From NCBI RefSeq assembly GCF_003173755.1, contig NZ_CP029553.1, positions 769,001 to 833,000 of the forward strand: a stretch of 64,000 bases of DNA, written 5' to 3'. Origin of the DNA: Methylobacterium terrae. GTDB taxonomy: Bacteria > Pseudomonadota > Alphaproteobacteria > Rhizobiales > Beijerinckiaceae. Under the pieces are notes generated by a model. It made no database searches. It was not told the origin of the DNA and saw nothing but the letters and a program-made list of their open reading frames with translations. Positions 18,445-27,912 of the stretch are shown here, in pieces. The stretch's first letter is position 1; every line of letters starts with the position of its first letter. The translations under genes were made by a program, and so were the position numbers.

Positions 18445-18708
18445 TCAGTTGAGGTCGATCACGGCGGCGTGGAGCGCGATCGCCTCGTCGGCCGTCCCGA
18501 CGATCCGCACGCCCTCGACCCGGACGGTGCCGTCGCGCTTGAGCACCAGGCGGGCGGCGCCGTTGGCGATGACGAGATCGCCGGTGGCGGCGTCGATCCG
18601 CACCATCCGGGCGAGCGCCGCGAGGTCGGCGGGCGGCGTCCCGATCGGCGACGTCTCGGCGGGGTCGAGCGGGTGCGCACCCGCCAGGTCGTGGCGCATC
18701 TGGTTCAT
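18445..18708 (-). CDS. Small protein at head of effector locus
   Basis: 87 residues from ATG 18708 (MNQMRHDLAGAHPLDP). The C-terminal half (GDLVIANGAARLVLKRDGTVRVEG) has short alternating beta strands like the needle or spike-associated ends of VgrG/DUF3540 proteins, but I do not assign a family. It is the first gene of the four-gene unit that runs to 15364, with a 9-bp gap to DUF2169. A structural role at the spike or in effector handling is inferred only from position. Confidence 0.6.
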   Translation of the reverse strand: MNQMRHDLAGAHPLDPAETSPIGTPPADLAALARMVRIDAATGDLVIANGAARLVLKRDGTVRVEGVRIVGTADEAIALHAAVIDLN

Positions 18709-19022
18709 GACCCTGCTTCCCCGCTTCCCGCAGCGACGGTCGAACCGCCGATGATGCAACCTACATTCGCCTCGCACGAAAGTCGATGCAGCCTGCATGA
18801 CGCAGAAGTCGGAGAGACCATTCGCCGGGATCGTGGCGGGCACGATCCTTCGCCCCGGCGCATTGCCGGGAGACGACAGCACCGCGGCGACGGGTTTACT
18901 CGGTCATGTTGTCTCGCAGGTTTTCTCGCAAGGGCACCTCGGGCGCCGGCGAGGTCGGGATCGCGGCCGGGAGGAGAACCGCGCGCCGCCCCCGACGAGC
19001 GGCCGGGCCGCCGCGCCGGCGA
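18709..19022. other. Intergenic region upstream of the effector locus
   Basis: About 314 bp between the start of the small effector-locus gene and the stop of the DUF808 gene. It should contain the promoter of the effector locus reading leftward. I see no terminator hairpin and no plausible gene. Confidence 0.4.
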
Positions 19023-20063
19023 TCACGCCCCGGTCCGCGCGGGGCGCTCCCCGGCGGGGGACTTGCCGGAAGGGGACTTGCCAGAAGGGGATTTGCCGCC
19101 ACGGCGCAGCAGGCCCGACACGACGTTCGCCGCCGGGATCAGCGCCCCACCGACGAGGAGGCCGACGAGGCCCGACGCCACCGCCGTCACCAGCCACTCG
19201 ACGACGCCGCGGATCGACGGAACGAGCGCTCCCAGGCTCGCCGCCGCCGCGTGCGCCGCATGCGCCGGACCCGACAGGCCGTACTCTTCCAGCCCGTGCA
19301 GCAGGATGCCGCCGCCGACCCAGACCATCGCCGCCGTCCCGACGATGGAGAGGAGCTTGAGCAGGACCGGCATCCCCTTGACCACGAAGCGGCCGATCCC
19401 GCGGACGAGGTGGCCGAAGGGCGGTCCGGCCCGGCTGCCGGCGAGCGCCATCCCGGCATCGTCGGCCTTCACGATCACGGCGACGGCGCCGTAGACCGCA
19501 ACCGTGATGCTGATGCCGACGACCGCCAGCACGGCCGCCTTCGTCCACACGCTGCCCTCCGGCAGGGCGGCGAGCGTGATGGCCATGATCTCGGCCGACA
19601 GGATGAAGTCGGTCTTGATGGCGCCGGCCACGCGGCGCTCCTCCAGCGCCGGATCGTGGCCCGCGCCGGCCCCGGGTTCCTCCTCGTCGCCGTGTCGGCG
19701 ATGCGGAAAGACCGCCTCGTAGACCTTCTCGGCGCCCTCGTAGCAGAGATAGGCGCCGCCCAGCATCAGGAGCGGGGTGATCGCCCAAGGCGCGAAGGCG
19801 CTGAGCGCGAGGGCGCCGGGGAGCAGGAACAGGAGCTTGTTGCGCAGCGAGCCGAGCGCGATCTTGCCGACGATCGGCAATTCGCGCTCGGCCGCGAAGC
19901 CCACGACGTAGCGCGGCGTCACCGCCGCGTCGTCGATGACGACGCCGGCGGCCTTCGTGCCGGCCCGCGCCGCCTGCGCGGCGACGTCGTCGAGGGAGGC
20001 CGCCGCGCTCCTCACCATGAAGGCGACGTCGTCCAGAAGAGCCAACAACCCGACGCTCACCAC
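19023..20063 (-). CDS. DUF808 (YedI-like) membrane protein
   Basis: A 346-residue DUF808 protein. The start VSVGLLALLDDVAFMV and later FILSAEIMAITLAALPEGSVWTKA are family-typical. About six hydrophobic segments indicate an inner-membrane protein; its function is unknown. Translation probably starts at one of two adjacent GTG codons (20063 or 20060). A run of nine G on the coding strand (20065-20073) lies just upstream of them. The C-terminus repeats SGKSPSGKSPSGKSP, from 15-base repeats near 19060-19105. Confidence 0.85.
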   Translation of the reverse strand: MVSVGLLALLDDVAFMVRSAAASLDDVAAQAARAGTKAAGVVIDDAAVTPRYVVGFAAERELPIVGKIALGSLRNKLLFLLPGALALSAFAPWAITPLLMLGGAYLCYEGAEKVYEAVFPHRRHGDEEEPGAGAGHDPALEERRVAGAIKTDFILSAEIMAITLAALPEGSVWTKAAVLAVVGISITVAVYGAVAVIVKADDAGMALAGSRAGPPFGHLVRGIGRFVVKGMPVLLKLLSIVGTAAMVWVGGGILLHGLEEYGLSGPAHAAHAAAASLGALVPSIRGVVEWLVTAVASGLVGLLVGGALIPAANVVSGLLRRGGKSPSGKSPSGKSPAGERPARTGA

Positions 20064-20147
20064 ACCCCCCCCCGGCCCACCACGGCTTCGCTGGAAACGG
20101 GGCAGAAACGGTTTGGATCCGGGCCGCGATCCGGACGGGCGCCGTCC

Positions 20148-21872
20148 CTACAGGAACGGCGCCGGATCCTTCGGGTCGCGGGCCGGCTTCACGTCGCGCC
20201 GGTTCCACCAGCCGCCGCCGAGGGCCTGGAACAGGGCCGCGGTGTCGGCGTACTGGTTGGCCTGGGCCTGGGCCTGGGTCACCACCGCCTGCAGGTAGGC
20301 CGACTGGGTGATGAGCAGCGAGGCGCTGCTGACCGCGCCGAGGCCGAATTGCTTGCGCACCAGCTCCACGCTCTGCCGGCTCGCCGAGACGGCGGCGTTG
20401 GCCGCCGCGACCGCGCGGCCGTCGGACTGGAGGGCGCGCAGCGCGTCGGCGACGTTCTGGTAGGCGGCGATGACGGTGGCGCGATACTGCGCCTGGGCCG
20501 CCACCAGGGTCTCCTCCGCCGCCTGCTGGCGCCGGAACAGCGTGCCGCCGTCGAAGAGCGGCTGGGCCACCGCGCCGGCGATGGTCCAGAGGCTGGCCGC
20601 CGGGTTGAGGAGCGCCGCGAAGTTGGTGGCGCTGGCGCCGACCGCGCCCGAGATGGTGAATTGCGGCAGGCGGTTCGCCACCGCGACGCCGACCTGGGCG
20701 CTCGCCGCGTGCACGGCGGCCTCCGCCGCCTTGACGTCGGGGCGCTGCTCGACGAGCCGCGAGGGCAGGCTCACCGGCAGGTTGCGGGGCAGGTGCAGCG
20801 AGGCGAGCGTGAAGGTCTGGCTCACCTCCTCGCTCGGGAAGCGGCCGGCGAGCGCGGTCAGGAGGTTGCGCTGCTGCGCCAGCGCCCGCTGCAGCGGCGG
20901 CAGCAATTGCTGCGACTGGGCCAGCAGCGCGGTCTGCTGCACCACGTCGGCGCCCGCGACCTGGCCGGCATTCGACTGCTTGGTGATCAGGTTCAGAAGG
21001 TCGGTCTGGGCCTGGATCACCTTCTCGGTCGCGGCGATCTGGGCCCGCAGCGCCGCCTCCTGGATCGCCGCCGCGACGACGTTGGAGGTGAGCGTCAGAT
21101 AGGCCGCCTCGAGCTGCCAACGCTGCCCCTCCTCCTGCGCCGCCTGCGATTCCAGCGCCCTGCGGGTGCCGCCGAACACGTCCGGGGCGAAGCTCACCGT
21201 CACCTGCGGGGTGACGAGGCTGTAGAGCAGGGAGTTGTCGTTGAGGGGCGATTGCAGGTCGCCGCCCGGCGCCTTGTTGTAGGAGGATTGCGCCCCGAAC
21301 CCGACCTGCGGAAAGAGCGCGCCGCGCTGCGCCTCGGTTGTCGCCCGCGCCGCGCGCAAGCTGGCCTGGGCCGCGTCGAGGGTCGGGTTGCGGGCGAGCG
21401 CTTCCGCCACCAGGCTGTCGAGGGCGCGGGAGCGAAACAGCCTCCACCACTCGCCCGGCACGTCGCGCCCCTGCGCGAAGGTCTGGCTCACCGCACCGTT
21501 GCGGCGGTCCTCGTCGCTCGTCGGCGGATTGCGCAGGCCCTCCCGGGTGTAGGCGGCGACCGGCGGCGGCGTCGCGCCCTGGAAGTCGGGCCCGACCATG
21601 CAGGCCGAGGCCGACGAGGCCGCGAGAGCGGCCGCCAGGATGCGGGCGGCGGTGCGGGCCGACGGGCGCGGTCCGGCGCGGTCCGGCGCGGCCTCGTCGC
21701 CCGGGCGGGCGCCGCCCTCCGGTGCCGGACCGGGCGCGGGCGCGCCGGCGCGCGGCGGCACCACGATGGCGGTCGAGAGGCGCAGGAGGGCGCGCATGGG
21801 AAGGGGCAGCTTCACGTCGGCGGGGGAGGGCGAGGGCGGGGCCGGCAAGGGCGAGGGGAGATCGGCCTGCAT
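20148..21872 (-). CDS. RND efflux outer-membrane lipoprotein (NodT/OprM-like)
   Basis: Up to 574 residues. A long Pro-rich leader precedes a signal-like segment (AARILAAALAASSASAC) and the typical CMVGPDFQGATPPPVAAY start of NodT-family lipoproteins, so the true start may lie downstream of 21872. Two outer-membrane efflux (OEP) domains follow, with long coiled-coil helices such as TEKVIQAQTDLLNLITKQ and the second-repeat element LVEQRPDVKAAEAAVHAA. It forms the outer-membrane channel of the tripartite pump encoded with the next two genes. It lies five bases downstream of the RND gene, so they share an operon. Confidence 0.9.
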   Translation of the reverse strand: MQADLPSPLPAPPSPSPADVKLPLPMRALLRLSTAIVVPPRAGAPAPGPAPEGGARPGDEAAPDRAGPRPSARTAARILAAALAASSASACMVGPDFQGATPPPVAAYTREGLRNPPTSDEDRRNGAVSQTFAQGRDVPGEWWRLFRSRALDSLVAEALARNPTLDAAQASLRAARATTEAQRGALFPQVGFGAQSSYNKAPGGDLQSPLNDNSLLYSLVTPQVTVSFAPDVFGGTRRALESQAAQEEGQRWQLEAAYLTLTSNVVAAAIQEAALRAQIAATEKVIQAQTDLLNLITKQSNAGQVAGADVVQQTALLAQSQQLLPPLQRALAQQRNLLTALAGRFPSEEVSQTFTLASLHLPRNLPVSLPSRLVEQRPDVKAAEAAVHAASAQVGVAVANRLPQFTISGAVGASATNFAALLNPAASLWTIAGAVAQPLFDGGTLFRRQQAAEETLVAAQAQYRATVIAAYQNVADALRALQSDGRAVAAANAAVSASRQSVELVRKQFGLGAVSSASLLITQSAYLQAVVTQAQAQANQYADTAALFQALGGGWWNRRDVKPARDPKDPAPFL

Positions 21873-21877
21873 CTAGC

Positions 21878-24800
21878 TCACTCCGCCGGCTCGGGCTGTC
21901 GCGCGGGAGCGACAGGCACCCGCGGACGGTGGCGCGAGAACGCCGCGATCAGCACCGGCAGCACCACCAGGATCAGGATCGGGGCGAGCAGGATGCCGCC
22001 CACCACCACGAGCGCCAGGGGTTTCTGCACCTGCGAGCCGATGCCGGTCGAGATCGCGGCCGGCAGCAGGCCGACGCAGGCCGCCACGCAGGTCATCATC
22101 ACCGGGCGCATCCGCACGTCGGCGGCGTGGTGGATGGCCCGCGCCCTCTCCCAGCCCTCGTCCATCAGCTGGTTGCAGTAGGAGAGCAGGATCACGCCCT
22201 CCATGGTCGAGATGCCGAACAGCGCGATGAAGCCGATCGCCGCCGACACCGAGAACGCCGTGCCGGTGAGGACGAGGGCGAAGATGCCGCCGATCAGCGC
22301 CATCGGGATCACGCTCAAGGTGAGAAGGGTGTCGGTGAGCGAGGCGAAATTGACGTAGAGGAGCAGCGCGATCAGCCCGATCGTCAGGGGCACCACCAGC
22401 TTCAGCCGGGCGATCGCCCCTTGCAGGTTCGTGAACTCGCCGACCCATTCGAGGTGGTAGCCGGCCGGCAGCTCGACCTGCTCGGCGACGCGCCTCTGCG
22501 CCTCGATCACCGCGCCGCCGAGGTCGCGCCCGCGCACGCTGAACTTGACCGGGATGTAGCGCTCCTGGTTCTCGCGGTAGATGAAGGCCGCGCCCGAGAC
22601 GAGCTGAACCCGGGCGATCTCCGAGAGCGGCACCTGGACCACGCCGTTCGGCGCGCTCACGCCGACCGTGATGTTGCGGATGGTCTCGAGCGAGCGGCGG
22701 TATTCCGGCGCCAGCCGCACCCGCATCGGGAAGTGGCGGTCGCTGCCGTACTCGTAGAGGTCGCCGGCGGTCTGCCCGCCGATCGCCGCCGAGATGGTGG
22801 TGGCGATGTCGCCGGGCGCGAGCCCGTAGCGGGCCGCCCGCGCCCGGTCGATGTCGATGCGCACCGTCGGCTGGCCGAGCGAGGTGAACACCGCGAGGTC
22901 GGTCACCCCCGGCACCGTGGCGAGCGCCGCCTTCACCTCGTTGGCCGTGCGGGTGATCTGCTCGAGGTCGGTCCCGTAGATCTTGACCGAGTTCTCGCCC
23001 TTCACGCCCGAGGCCGCCTCCTGGACGTTGTCCTGGATGTACTGCGAGAAGTTGAACTCGATGCCGGGCAGCTCCTCGCGCAGGCGGCCCGAGATCTCCT
23101 CGATCAGCTTCTCCTTGGTCAGGCCCGGCCGCCACTGGTCGGCGGGCTTGAGGGGCGCGAAGATCTCGACGTTGAAGAAGCCGGTGGCGTCGGTGCCGTC
23201 GTCGGGCCGTCCCTGGTGCGAGACGACCGTGGTCACCTCCGGGTAGGAGCCGATCAGCTTGCGCATCCGCTCGACGTAGGGGTTGCCCGCCTCCAGCGAG
23301 ATCGAGGCCGGCATCGTGCCGCGGATGTAGAGGTTGCCCTCCTCCAGCGTCGGCAGGAACTCGAGGCCGAGCGTGCGCATCGCGAGGCCCGTGCAGCCGA
23401 GCATCGCCACCGTCACCAGGATCGTCAGGATCCGGTTGTCGAGGGTGAAGCCCTGGAGCGGCCGGAACAGGGCGCGCAGCACCTTCACCACGACGGTGTC
23501 GCGCTCCTCGACGTGGTTCGGCAGGATCAGGGCCGAGAGCGCCGGCGACACCGTGTAGGTGGCGATCAACCCGCCGACCAGCGCGTAGGCATAGGTCTTC
23601 GCCATCGGCCCGAAGATGTGGCCCTCGACGCCGGTCAGCGTGAAGAGCGGCAGGAAGCCCACGATGATGATCGAGGCGGAGAAGAAGATCGCCCGGTTCA
23701 CCTCGCGGGCGGCCGCCGCGATCAGCCCGATCTTGACCCCGCTGCCGCGCTGATGCGGCCCCTTGTGCTCGGCGAGGTGGCGGAAGATGTTCTCCACCAT
23801 GATCACCGTCGCGTCGACGATGAGGCCGAAATCGATCGCGCCGAGCGACAGGAGATTCGCCGATTCGCCCCGCGCCACCATGATGGCGATGGCGAATCCC
23901 AGCGCGAAGGGAATCGTGGCGGCGACGATGATCGCGCTCTTCAGGCTGCCGAGGAAGAGCCACTGCACCAGGAACACCAGCACCACGCCGAAGACGAGGT
24001 TGTGCATCACCGTGTGGGTGGTGGTGTGGATCAGCGCGCTGCGGTCGTAGAGCGGCACCACCTGAACGCCCGGCGGCAGGATGCCGGACGCGTTGATCTT
24101 CTGGATCTCGGCCTCGACGCGCTGGATCGTCGGCAGGCTCTTGCCGCCGCGGCTCAGGAGCACGATGCCCTCGACGATGTCGCCGTCGTTCTCGTGGCCG
24201 ACCATGCCGAGGCGCGGCGCGTTGCTGACCTGGACCTGCGCCACGTCGCCCACCAGCACCGGCACGCCGTTGACCTGGCTGATCATGGTGCTGCGGATGT
24301 CGTCCATGTCGCGGATCAGGCCGATGCCGCGCACCACCGCCGATTGCTCGCCGACATTGAGGGTCTGGCCGCCGACGTTGGTGCTCGAGTTGTTGAGCGC
24401 CGTGACGAGCTGGACCAGGGTCAGCCCCTGCGCCTGGAGCCGGCGCAGGTCGACCGCGACCTCGAATTCCTTGGTCTTGCCGCCGAAGGCCGAGACGTCG
24501 ACGACGCCCGGGATCGCCTTGAAGCGGCGCTGCAGCACCCAGTCCTGCAGGGTCTTCAGGTCGGTCGAGGAGAAGCCCGGCGGGCCCGCCACCTGGTAGC
24601 GCATGATCTCGCCGATCGGGCTCGTCGGCGAGATCTGCGGCTGGGCGTTGTTGGGCAGGGGCTGGAGCTGCGACAGGCGGTTGAGCACCCGCTGCAGCGC
24701 TTCCTGGTAGGTGAAGTCGTAGGTGAACTGGATCTTCACGTCCGACAGGCCGAAGACCGAGATCGTCCGCGTCACCGTGGCGTTCGGGATGCCGGCGAGC

Positions 24801-25012
24801 TGCACCTCGAGCGGGATGGTGATGTAGCGCTCGATCTCCTCGGCGGACTGGCCGGGATTCTGGGTGATGACGTCGACGAGCGGCGGCACCGGGTCCGGAT
24901 AGGCCTCGATGTTGAGCTGCTGGAAGCTCGCGTAGCCGATCCCGAGCGTCGCCAGGAACAGCAGCAGCACCAGCACCCGCTGGCGCAGGGCGAAGTCGAT
25001 CAGGCGGTTCAT
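21878..25012 (-). CDS. CzcA/CusA-type heavy-metal RND transporter
   Basis: 1,044 residues, the normal length for an RND proton antiporter. The start MNRLIDFALRQRVLVLLLFL is typical of the HME subfamily. Transmembrane helix 4 carries AIDFGLIVDATVIMVEN, with the two Asp residues used for proton relay in CzcA-type pumps. Further marks are PDPVPPLVDVITQNPGQSAE and TMEGVILLSYCNQLMDEG. It exports metal cations (Co/Zn/Cd or Cu/Ag) across the envelope with its partners. I cannot tell the metal: the CusA methionine ladder is not clear and no metal sensor gene is adjacent. Confidence 0.92.
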   Translation of the reverse strand: MNRLIDFALRQRVLVLLLFLATLGIGYASFQQLNIEAYPDPVPPLVDVITQNPGQSAEEIERYITIPLEVQLAGIPNATVTRTISVFGLSDVKIQFTYDFTYQEALQRVLNRLSQLQPLPNNAQPQISPTSPIGEIMRYQVAGPPGFSSTDLKTLQDWVLQRRFKAIPGVVDVSAFGGKTKEFEVAVDLRRLQAQGLTLVQLVTALNNSSTNVGGQTLNVGEQSAVVRGIGLIRDMDDIRSTMISQVNGVPVLVGDVAQVQVSNAPRLGMVGHENDGDIVEGIVLLSRGGKSLPTIQRVEAEIQKINASGILPPGVQVVPLYDRSALIHTTTHTVMHNLVFGVVLVFLVQWLFLGSLKSAIIVAATIPFALGFAIAIMVARGESANLLSLGAIDFGLIVDATVIMVENIFRHLAEHKGPHQRGSGVKIGLIAAAAREVNRAIFFSASIIIVGFLPLFTLTGVEGHIFGPMAKTYAYALVGGLIATYTVSPALSALILPNHVEERDTVVVKVLRALFRPLQGFTLDNRILTILVTVAMLGCTGLAMRTLGLEFLPTLEEGNLYIRGTMPASISLEAGNPYVERMRKLIGSYPEVTTVVSHQGRPDDGTDATGFFNVEIFAPLKPADQWRPGLTKEKLIEEISGRLREELPGIEFNFSQYIQDNVQEAASGVKGENSVKIYGTDLEQITRTANEVKAALATVPGVTDLAVFTSLGQPTVRIDIDRARAARYGLAPGDIATTISAAIGGQTAGDLYEYGSDRHFPMRVRLAPEYRRSLETIRNITVGVSAPNGVVQVPLSEIARVQLVSGAAFIYRENQERYIPVKFSVRGRDLGGAVIEAQRRVAEQVELPAGYHLEWVGEFTNLQGAIARLKLVVPLTIGLIALLLYVNFASLTDTLLTLSVIPMALIGGIFALVLTGTAFSVSAAIGFIALFGISTMEGVILLSYCNQLMDEGWERARAIHHAADVRMRPVMMTCVAACVGLLPAAISTGIGSQVQKPLALVVVGGILLAPILILVVLPVLIAAFSRHRPRVPVAPARQPEPAE

Positions 25013-25053
25013 GTCGCCCCTCCCGCGGGGGTTCTCGAATCAGGGGCCGGGGG

Positions 25054-26382
25054 TCAGGAGGCCTTCTCGCCGGAAGCGGCCCGGTCGATGAACAGGCTGC
25101 CGCGGGTCACCACGCGCTCGCCGACCTTGAGGCCGTCGACGACCTGCACGAGGCCGCCGCCGGTGAGGCCGAGGGTGACGCCCCGCGACGCGATGGTGCC
25201 GTCCGGCCGCTCGACCCAGACCCGGGCGCGGGCGCCCTCGTAGACGATCGCCGCGGCGGGGATCGCCGGGGCGCTCTCGTCGCGCCCGGTCAGGATCGTG
25301 AAGGTGGCGAACATCTCGGGGCGCAGCAGGCCCTCGGCGTTGTCGATCTCGGCCCGCACCGGCAGGCGGCGGGTCGCCGGGTCGAGGGCGGCCGCCATGT
25401 AGCTGATCCGCGCCTTGAACACCCGGTCGGGAAAGCCGATGACGCTCGCCTCGAGCTCCTGGCCGATCTTGATCCGCGGCACCTCCGTCTCGCGCACGTT
25501 GGCGACGAGCCACACGGTCGAGAGGTCGCCGATGACGAAGGCGGGGTCGCTGCCCGAGCCGAGATACTGGCCGAGGCCCACCTTGCGCTGCACGATGGTG
25601 CCGGCGATCGGCGCGCGGATCTCGGTCTCCGGGCTCATCGCGCCGCTCCGCGCGAAGGCGTCGATCTCCTGGTCCGACTTGCCCAGCAGGCGCAGGCGGT
25701 TGCGCACCGCCTGGAGGGCGGCCTCGGCCGAGCGCTGGTCGCTCTGCGCCGCGATCACGTCGTTCTGGGCCTGCTGCCAGTCCTTCAGCGCCACCGCCTT
25801 GGCCTGGAACAGCTCCTGGAGCCGGGCCGCCACGGTCTGGTTGAGCTTGAGCAGGGCGGAGTTCTTGGCAAGCGAATTCTGCGCCGCCTGATAGTCGTTG
25901 AGGGCGGAGACCATGTCGGCGGCCTCCAGGGTGAACAGCACCTGGTTGGCCTTCACGCGGTCGCCCGCGCGCACCATCACCTTGGTCACCCGGCCCGCAT
26001 AGGGCGAGTAGACCGGGACGTTGTCGTCCTCGTTGACGCCGATCCGCCCCTCCGCGAAGCCCTCGGGCCGGAACTCCCGGGCCTGCACGGTCTCGATGCC
26101 GAAGCTCGCGAGCTGCTGCCTGGTCGGCCGGAAGACAGGCGCCACCGCGGTCTCGCCCGGCTCCGGCGCCTGACCCGAGGTTCCCTGGCCCTCCACCCCC
26201 TCGCGCTGCACCAGTAGGCCGGCGAGGCGCTCGCGCACGGGCGAGAGGGCGGGCACGAGCCACAGCGCCAGGCCGCCGCCGGCCAGGAGCAGGATCGTCA
26301 CGGCCCAGCCGAGGCCGCGCCGCCGCCGCGCCGGCGCCCGGGTGGTCAGGGACTCCTTGGTCAGGGGATTGCTGGTGTCCAT
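25054..26382 (-). CDS. RND periplasmic adaptor (membrane fusion protein)
   Basis: 442 residues from ATG 26382 (MDTSNPLTKE). An N-terminal membrane anchor (GWAVTILLLAGGGLALWLV) is followed by a barrel-sandwich hybrid domain with YAGRVTKVMVRAGDRVKANQ. A helical hairpin and beta-barrel domain follow (PIAGTIVQRKVGLGQYLG, DLSTVWLVANVRETEVPRI). This is the CzcB/CusB class that bridges the RND pump and the outer-membrane channel. It is first in the three-gene efflux operon (adaptor, pump, channel), 41 bp before the pump gene. Confidence 0.92.
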   Translation of the reverse strand: MDTSNPLTKESLTTRAPARRRRGLGWAVTILLLAGGGLALWLVPALSPVRERLAGLLVQREGVEGQGTSGQAPEPGETAVAPVFRPTRQQLASFGIETVQAREFRPEGFAEGRIGVNEDDNVPVYSPYAGRVTKVMVRAGDRVKANQVLFTLEAADMVSALNDYQAAQNSLAKNSALLKLNQTVAARLQELFQAKAVALKDWQQAQNDVIAAQSDQRSAEAALQAVRNRLRLLGKSDQEIDAFARSGAMSPETEIRAPIAGTIVQRKVGLGQYLGSGSDPAFVIGDLSTVWLVANVRETEVPRIKIGQELEASVIGFPDRVFKARISYMAAALDPATRRLPVRAEIDNAEGLLRPEMFATFTILTGRDESAPAIPAAAIVYEGARARVWVERPDGTIASRGVTLGLTGGGLVQVVDGLKVGERVVTRGSLFIDRAASGEKAS

Positions 26383-26907
26383 CGCGCGCCGACCATTCGT
26401 CGGGGGGCGGCCGAGGTCCGGGACGCTCCCGGCGACGGGCCCCGGCGACGGGGCGCGTCCGAGCAGTCCCAGGCCGGCCGAACGGCCCCCGTCTGTGCCT
26501 CGATACCGGTATCCACCGGCGTCCTGCCGTCTCCTTACGTCAATTCCATGACAGGGACGGACGACGAGGCAGGTTCCGGGCCGCGGCGCCGCACCTCGCG
26601 GGCGGCGCCCCGTGGCCGTCTCTTGGCGAGCAAACCGAACCCAAGTCAAGGACGCCCGGACGCCCATCCACCCGCCGCGGGGGCCCGCGGTCGAGGCCTG
26701 CCGGAAGAGCCGATCCCGGCGGGAAAACCCTGTATTTGTCGTATCTTGCCGCCGCTGAAAAATTCTTTTCGACGGCAGGGATTAAGCCGTCAGGACGAGT
26801 CCGGACGGGACTGTTAGATCGTGAGGCATCGGCCCGGCGCCTTGACCCAAGGGACGGCGTGGCCGAGTTTCCAGGGTCCGGCGCGGTGCCCGCGCGCGAG
26901 AGCCCCG
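26383..26907. other. Intergenic region between divergent units
   Basis: About 525 bp separating the efflux operon (leftward) from the ParB-like gene (rightward). It should hold both promoters. A slightly AT-richer patch lies at 26725-26790. I see no convincing metal-regulator operator, terminator or further gene. Confidence 0.45.
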
Positions 26908-27534
26908 ATGACCCGAATGTCCGTCCGCGACCCGATCCTCCACAGCACGCCGATCGCCGAACTGCGTCCGACCCAGATGACGGTCGGGTACCGGGAGGTC
27001 GCGGCCAAGCGCGAGCGCTGGCGCGAGATCGACGACAAGGACCGGGAAGCGTTCCTCGGCTCGCACATGATCCCGGTCCTGCTCGGGCCCAAGAAGCGCC
27101 GCTACGTCATCGACCACCACCACCTCGCCCGCGCCCTCCAGGAGGAGGGCGTCGAGAGCGTGTTCACCACCGTGGTGGCCGATCTGCATCACCTCGAGAA
27201 GGACGCGTTCTGGGTCGTGGCCGATCACCGCGCCTGGGTCCACCCCTACGATGCCGACGGCCTGCGCCGGGACCCCGGCGACCTGCCCAAGCGCATCGAG
27301 GACCTGGCCGACGATCCCTTCCGCAGCCTCGCCGGCGAGTTGCGCCGCGCCGGGGGCTTCGCCAAGGACACGACGCCGTTCAGCGAGTTCCTGTGGGCCG
27401 ACTTCCTGCGCCGGCGCATCAAGCGCAAGGACGTGACGCAGGACTTCTCCGACGCGATGGAGGAGGCGATGGCGCTCGCCCGCTCCAAGCACGCGGTGTA
27501 CCTGCCGGGCTGGTGCGGGCCGCACGGGGATTGA
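26908..27534 (+). CDS. ParB-like nuclease-family protein (ParBc_2)
   Basis: 208 residues from ATG 26908 (MTRMSVRDPIL); ATG 26917 is an alternative, and upstream sequence in frame lacks homology. The N-terminal part has the short ParB-N-like pattern HSTPIAELRPTQMTVGYREV followed by IPVLLGPKKRRYVIDHHHL, which places it in the stand-alone ParBc_2 group. That group lacks the HTH and dimer domains of chromosome-partitioning ParB. A true partition role is unlikely: there is no parA partner and parB is usually near the origin. The biochemical function is unknown. Confidence 0.8.
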   Translation: MTRMSVRDPILHSTPIAELRPTQMTVGYREVAAKRERWREIDDKDREAFLGSHMIPVLLGPKKRRYVIDHHHLARALQEEGVESVFTTVVADLHHLEKDAFWVVADHRAWVHPYDADGLRRDPGDLPKRIEDLADDPFRSLAGELRRAGGFAKDTTPFSEFLWADFLRRRIKRKDVTQDFSDAMEEAMALARSKHAVYLPGWCGPHGD

Positions 27535-27687
27535 ACGCCGAGCTTGAGGCAGGGCCGTCTCACGAGTGATCGCGCGCCGATCGCAGCGCTGTCCCGGTCC
27601 GGGGAAGCCGGTTGCCGGGCGGTGCTGACAAGGTCATCCGCGGGGCCAGCTCTCGTCTCATGTCACGCGAATTCGCAGGTCGATACC

Positions 27688-27912
27688 GTGGGGAGGTGCC
27701 GAGGTCGGGTTTCCGGCGACCTTGACATCGTCGTACTGACCGCCCCGGCCATCGGCGACGACGGCGCATCGATTCCGGCCGGCACCGAGGGGACCATCGT
27801 TTCCGTGGACGACCCGGGTGCGATGTCCGTCGTGGAGTTCGCAGAGCCGGACGGAACGTTCGCGACTGTCGAGCCTCATGACATTCGCCTCGCCGAGAAC
27901 ATCGGGCGCTGA
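27688..27912 (+). CDS. DUF4926-like small protein
   Basis: About 74 residues if started at GTG 27688; no good ribosome site is visible, so the start is uncertain. The core DLDIVVLTAPAIGDDG, AGTEGTIVSVDDPGAMSVVEF and VEPHDIRL resembles DUF4926 proteins, small beta-barrel proteins of unknown function often found with toxin-antitoxin or other accessory genes. No partner gene is evident on either side. Confidence 0.5.
   Translation: MGRCRGRVSGDLDIVVLTAPAIGDDGASIPAGTEGTIVSVDDPGAMSVVEFAEPDGTFATVEPHDIRLAENIGR

Noticed and set aside
18906..22181. Long plus-strand frame (about 1,090 codons) across the DUF808 and outer-membrane channel genes
   Set aside because: Antisense to two well-supported genes; composition typical of a shadow frame.
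21338..25243. Very long open frame (about 1,300 codons) on the plus strand across the efflux operon
   Set aside because: It is antisense to the RND gene, rich in Arg, Asp and His with no domain pattern, and arises from codon bias at high GC.
26821..26907. Upstream extension of the ParB-like protein to a GTG at 26821
   Set aside because: The extra residues have no family resemblance, and ATG 26908 has a better ribosome-site context.
26908..27534. Chromosome-partitioning ParB
   Set aside because: It lacks the HTH and C-terminal dimer domain and has no parA neighbour; only the ParBc_2-like part is present.
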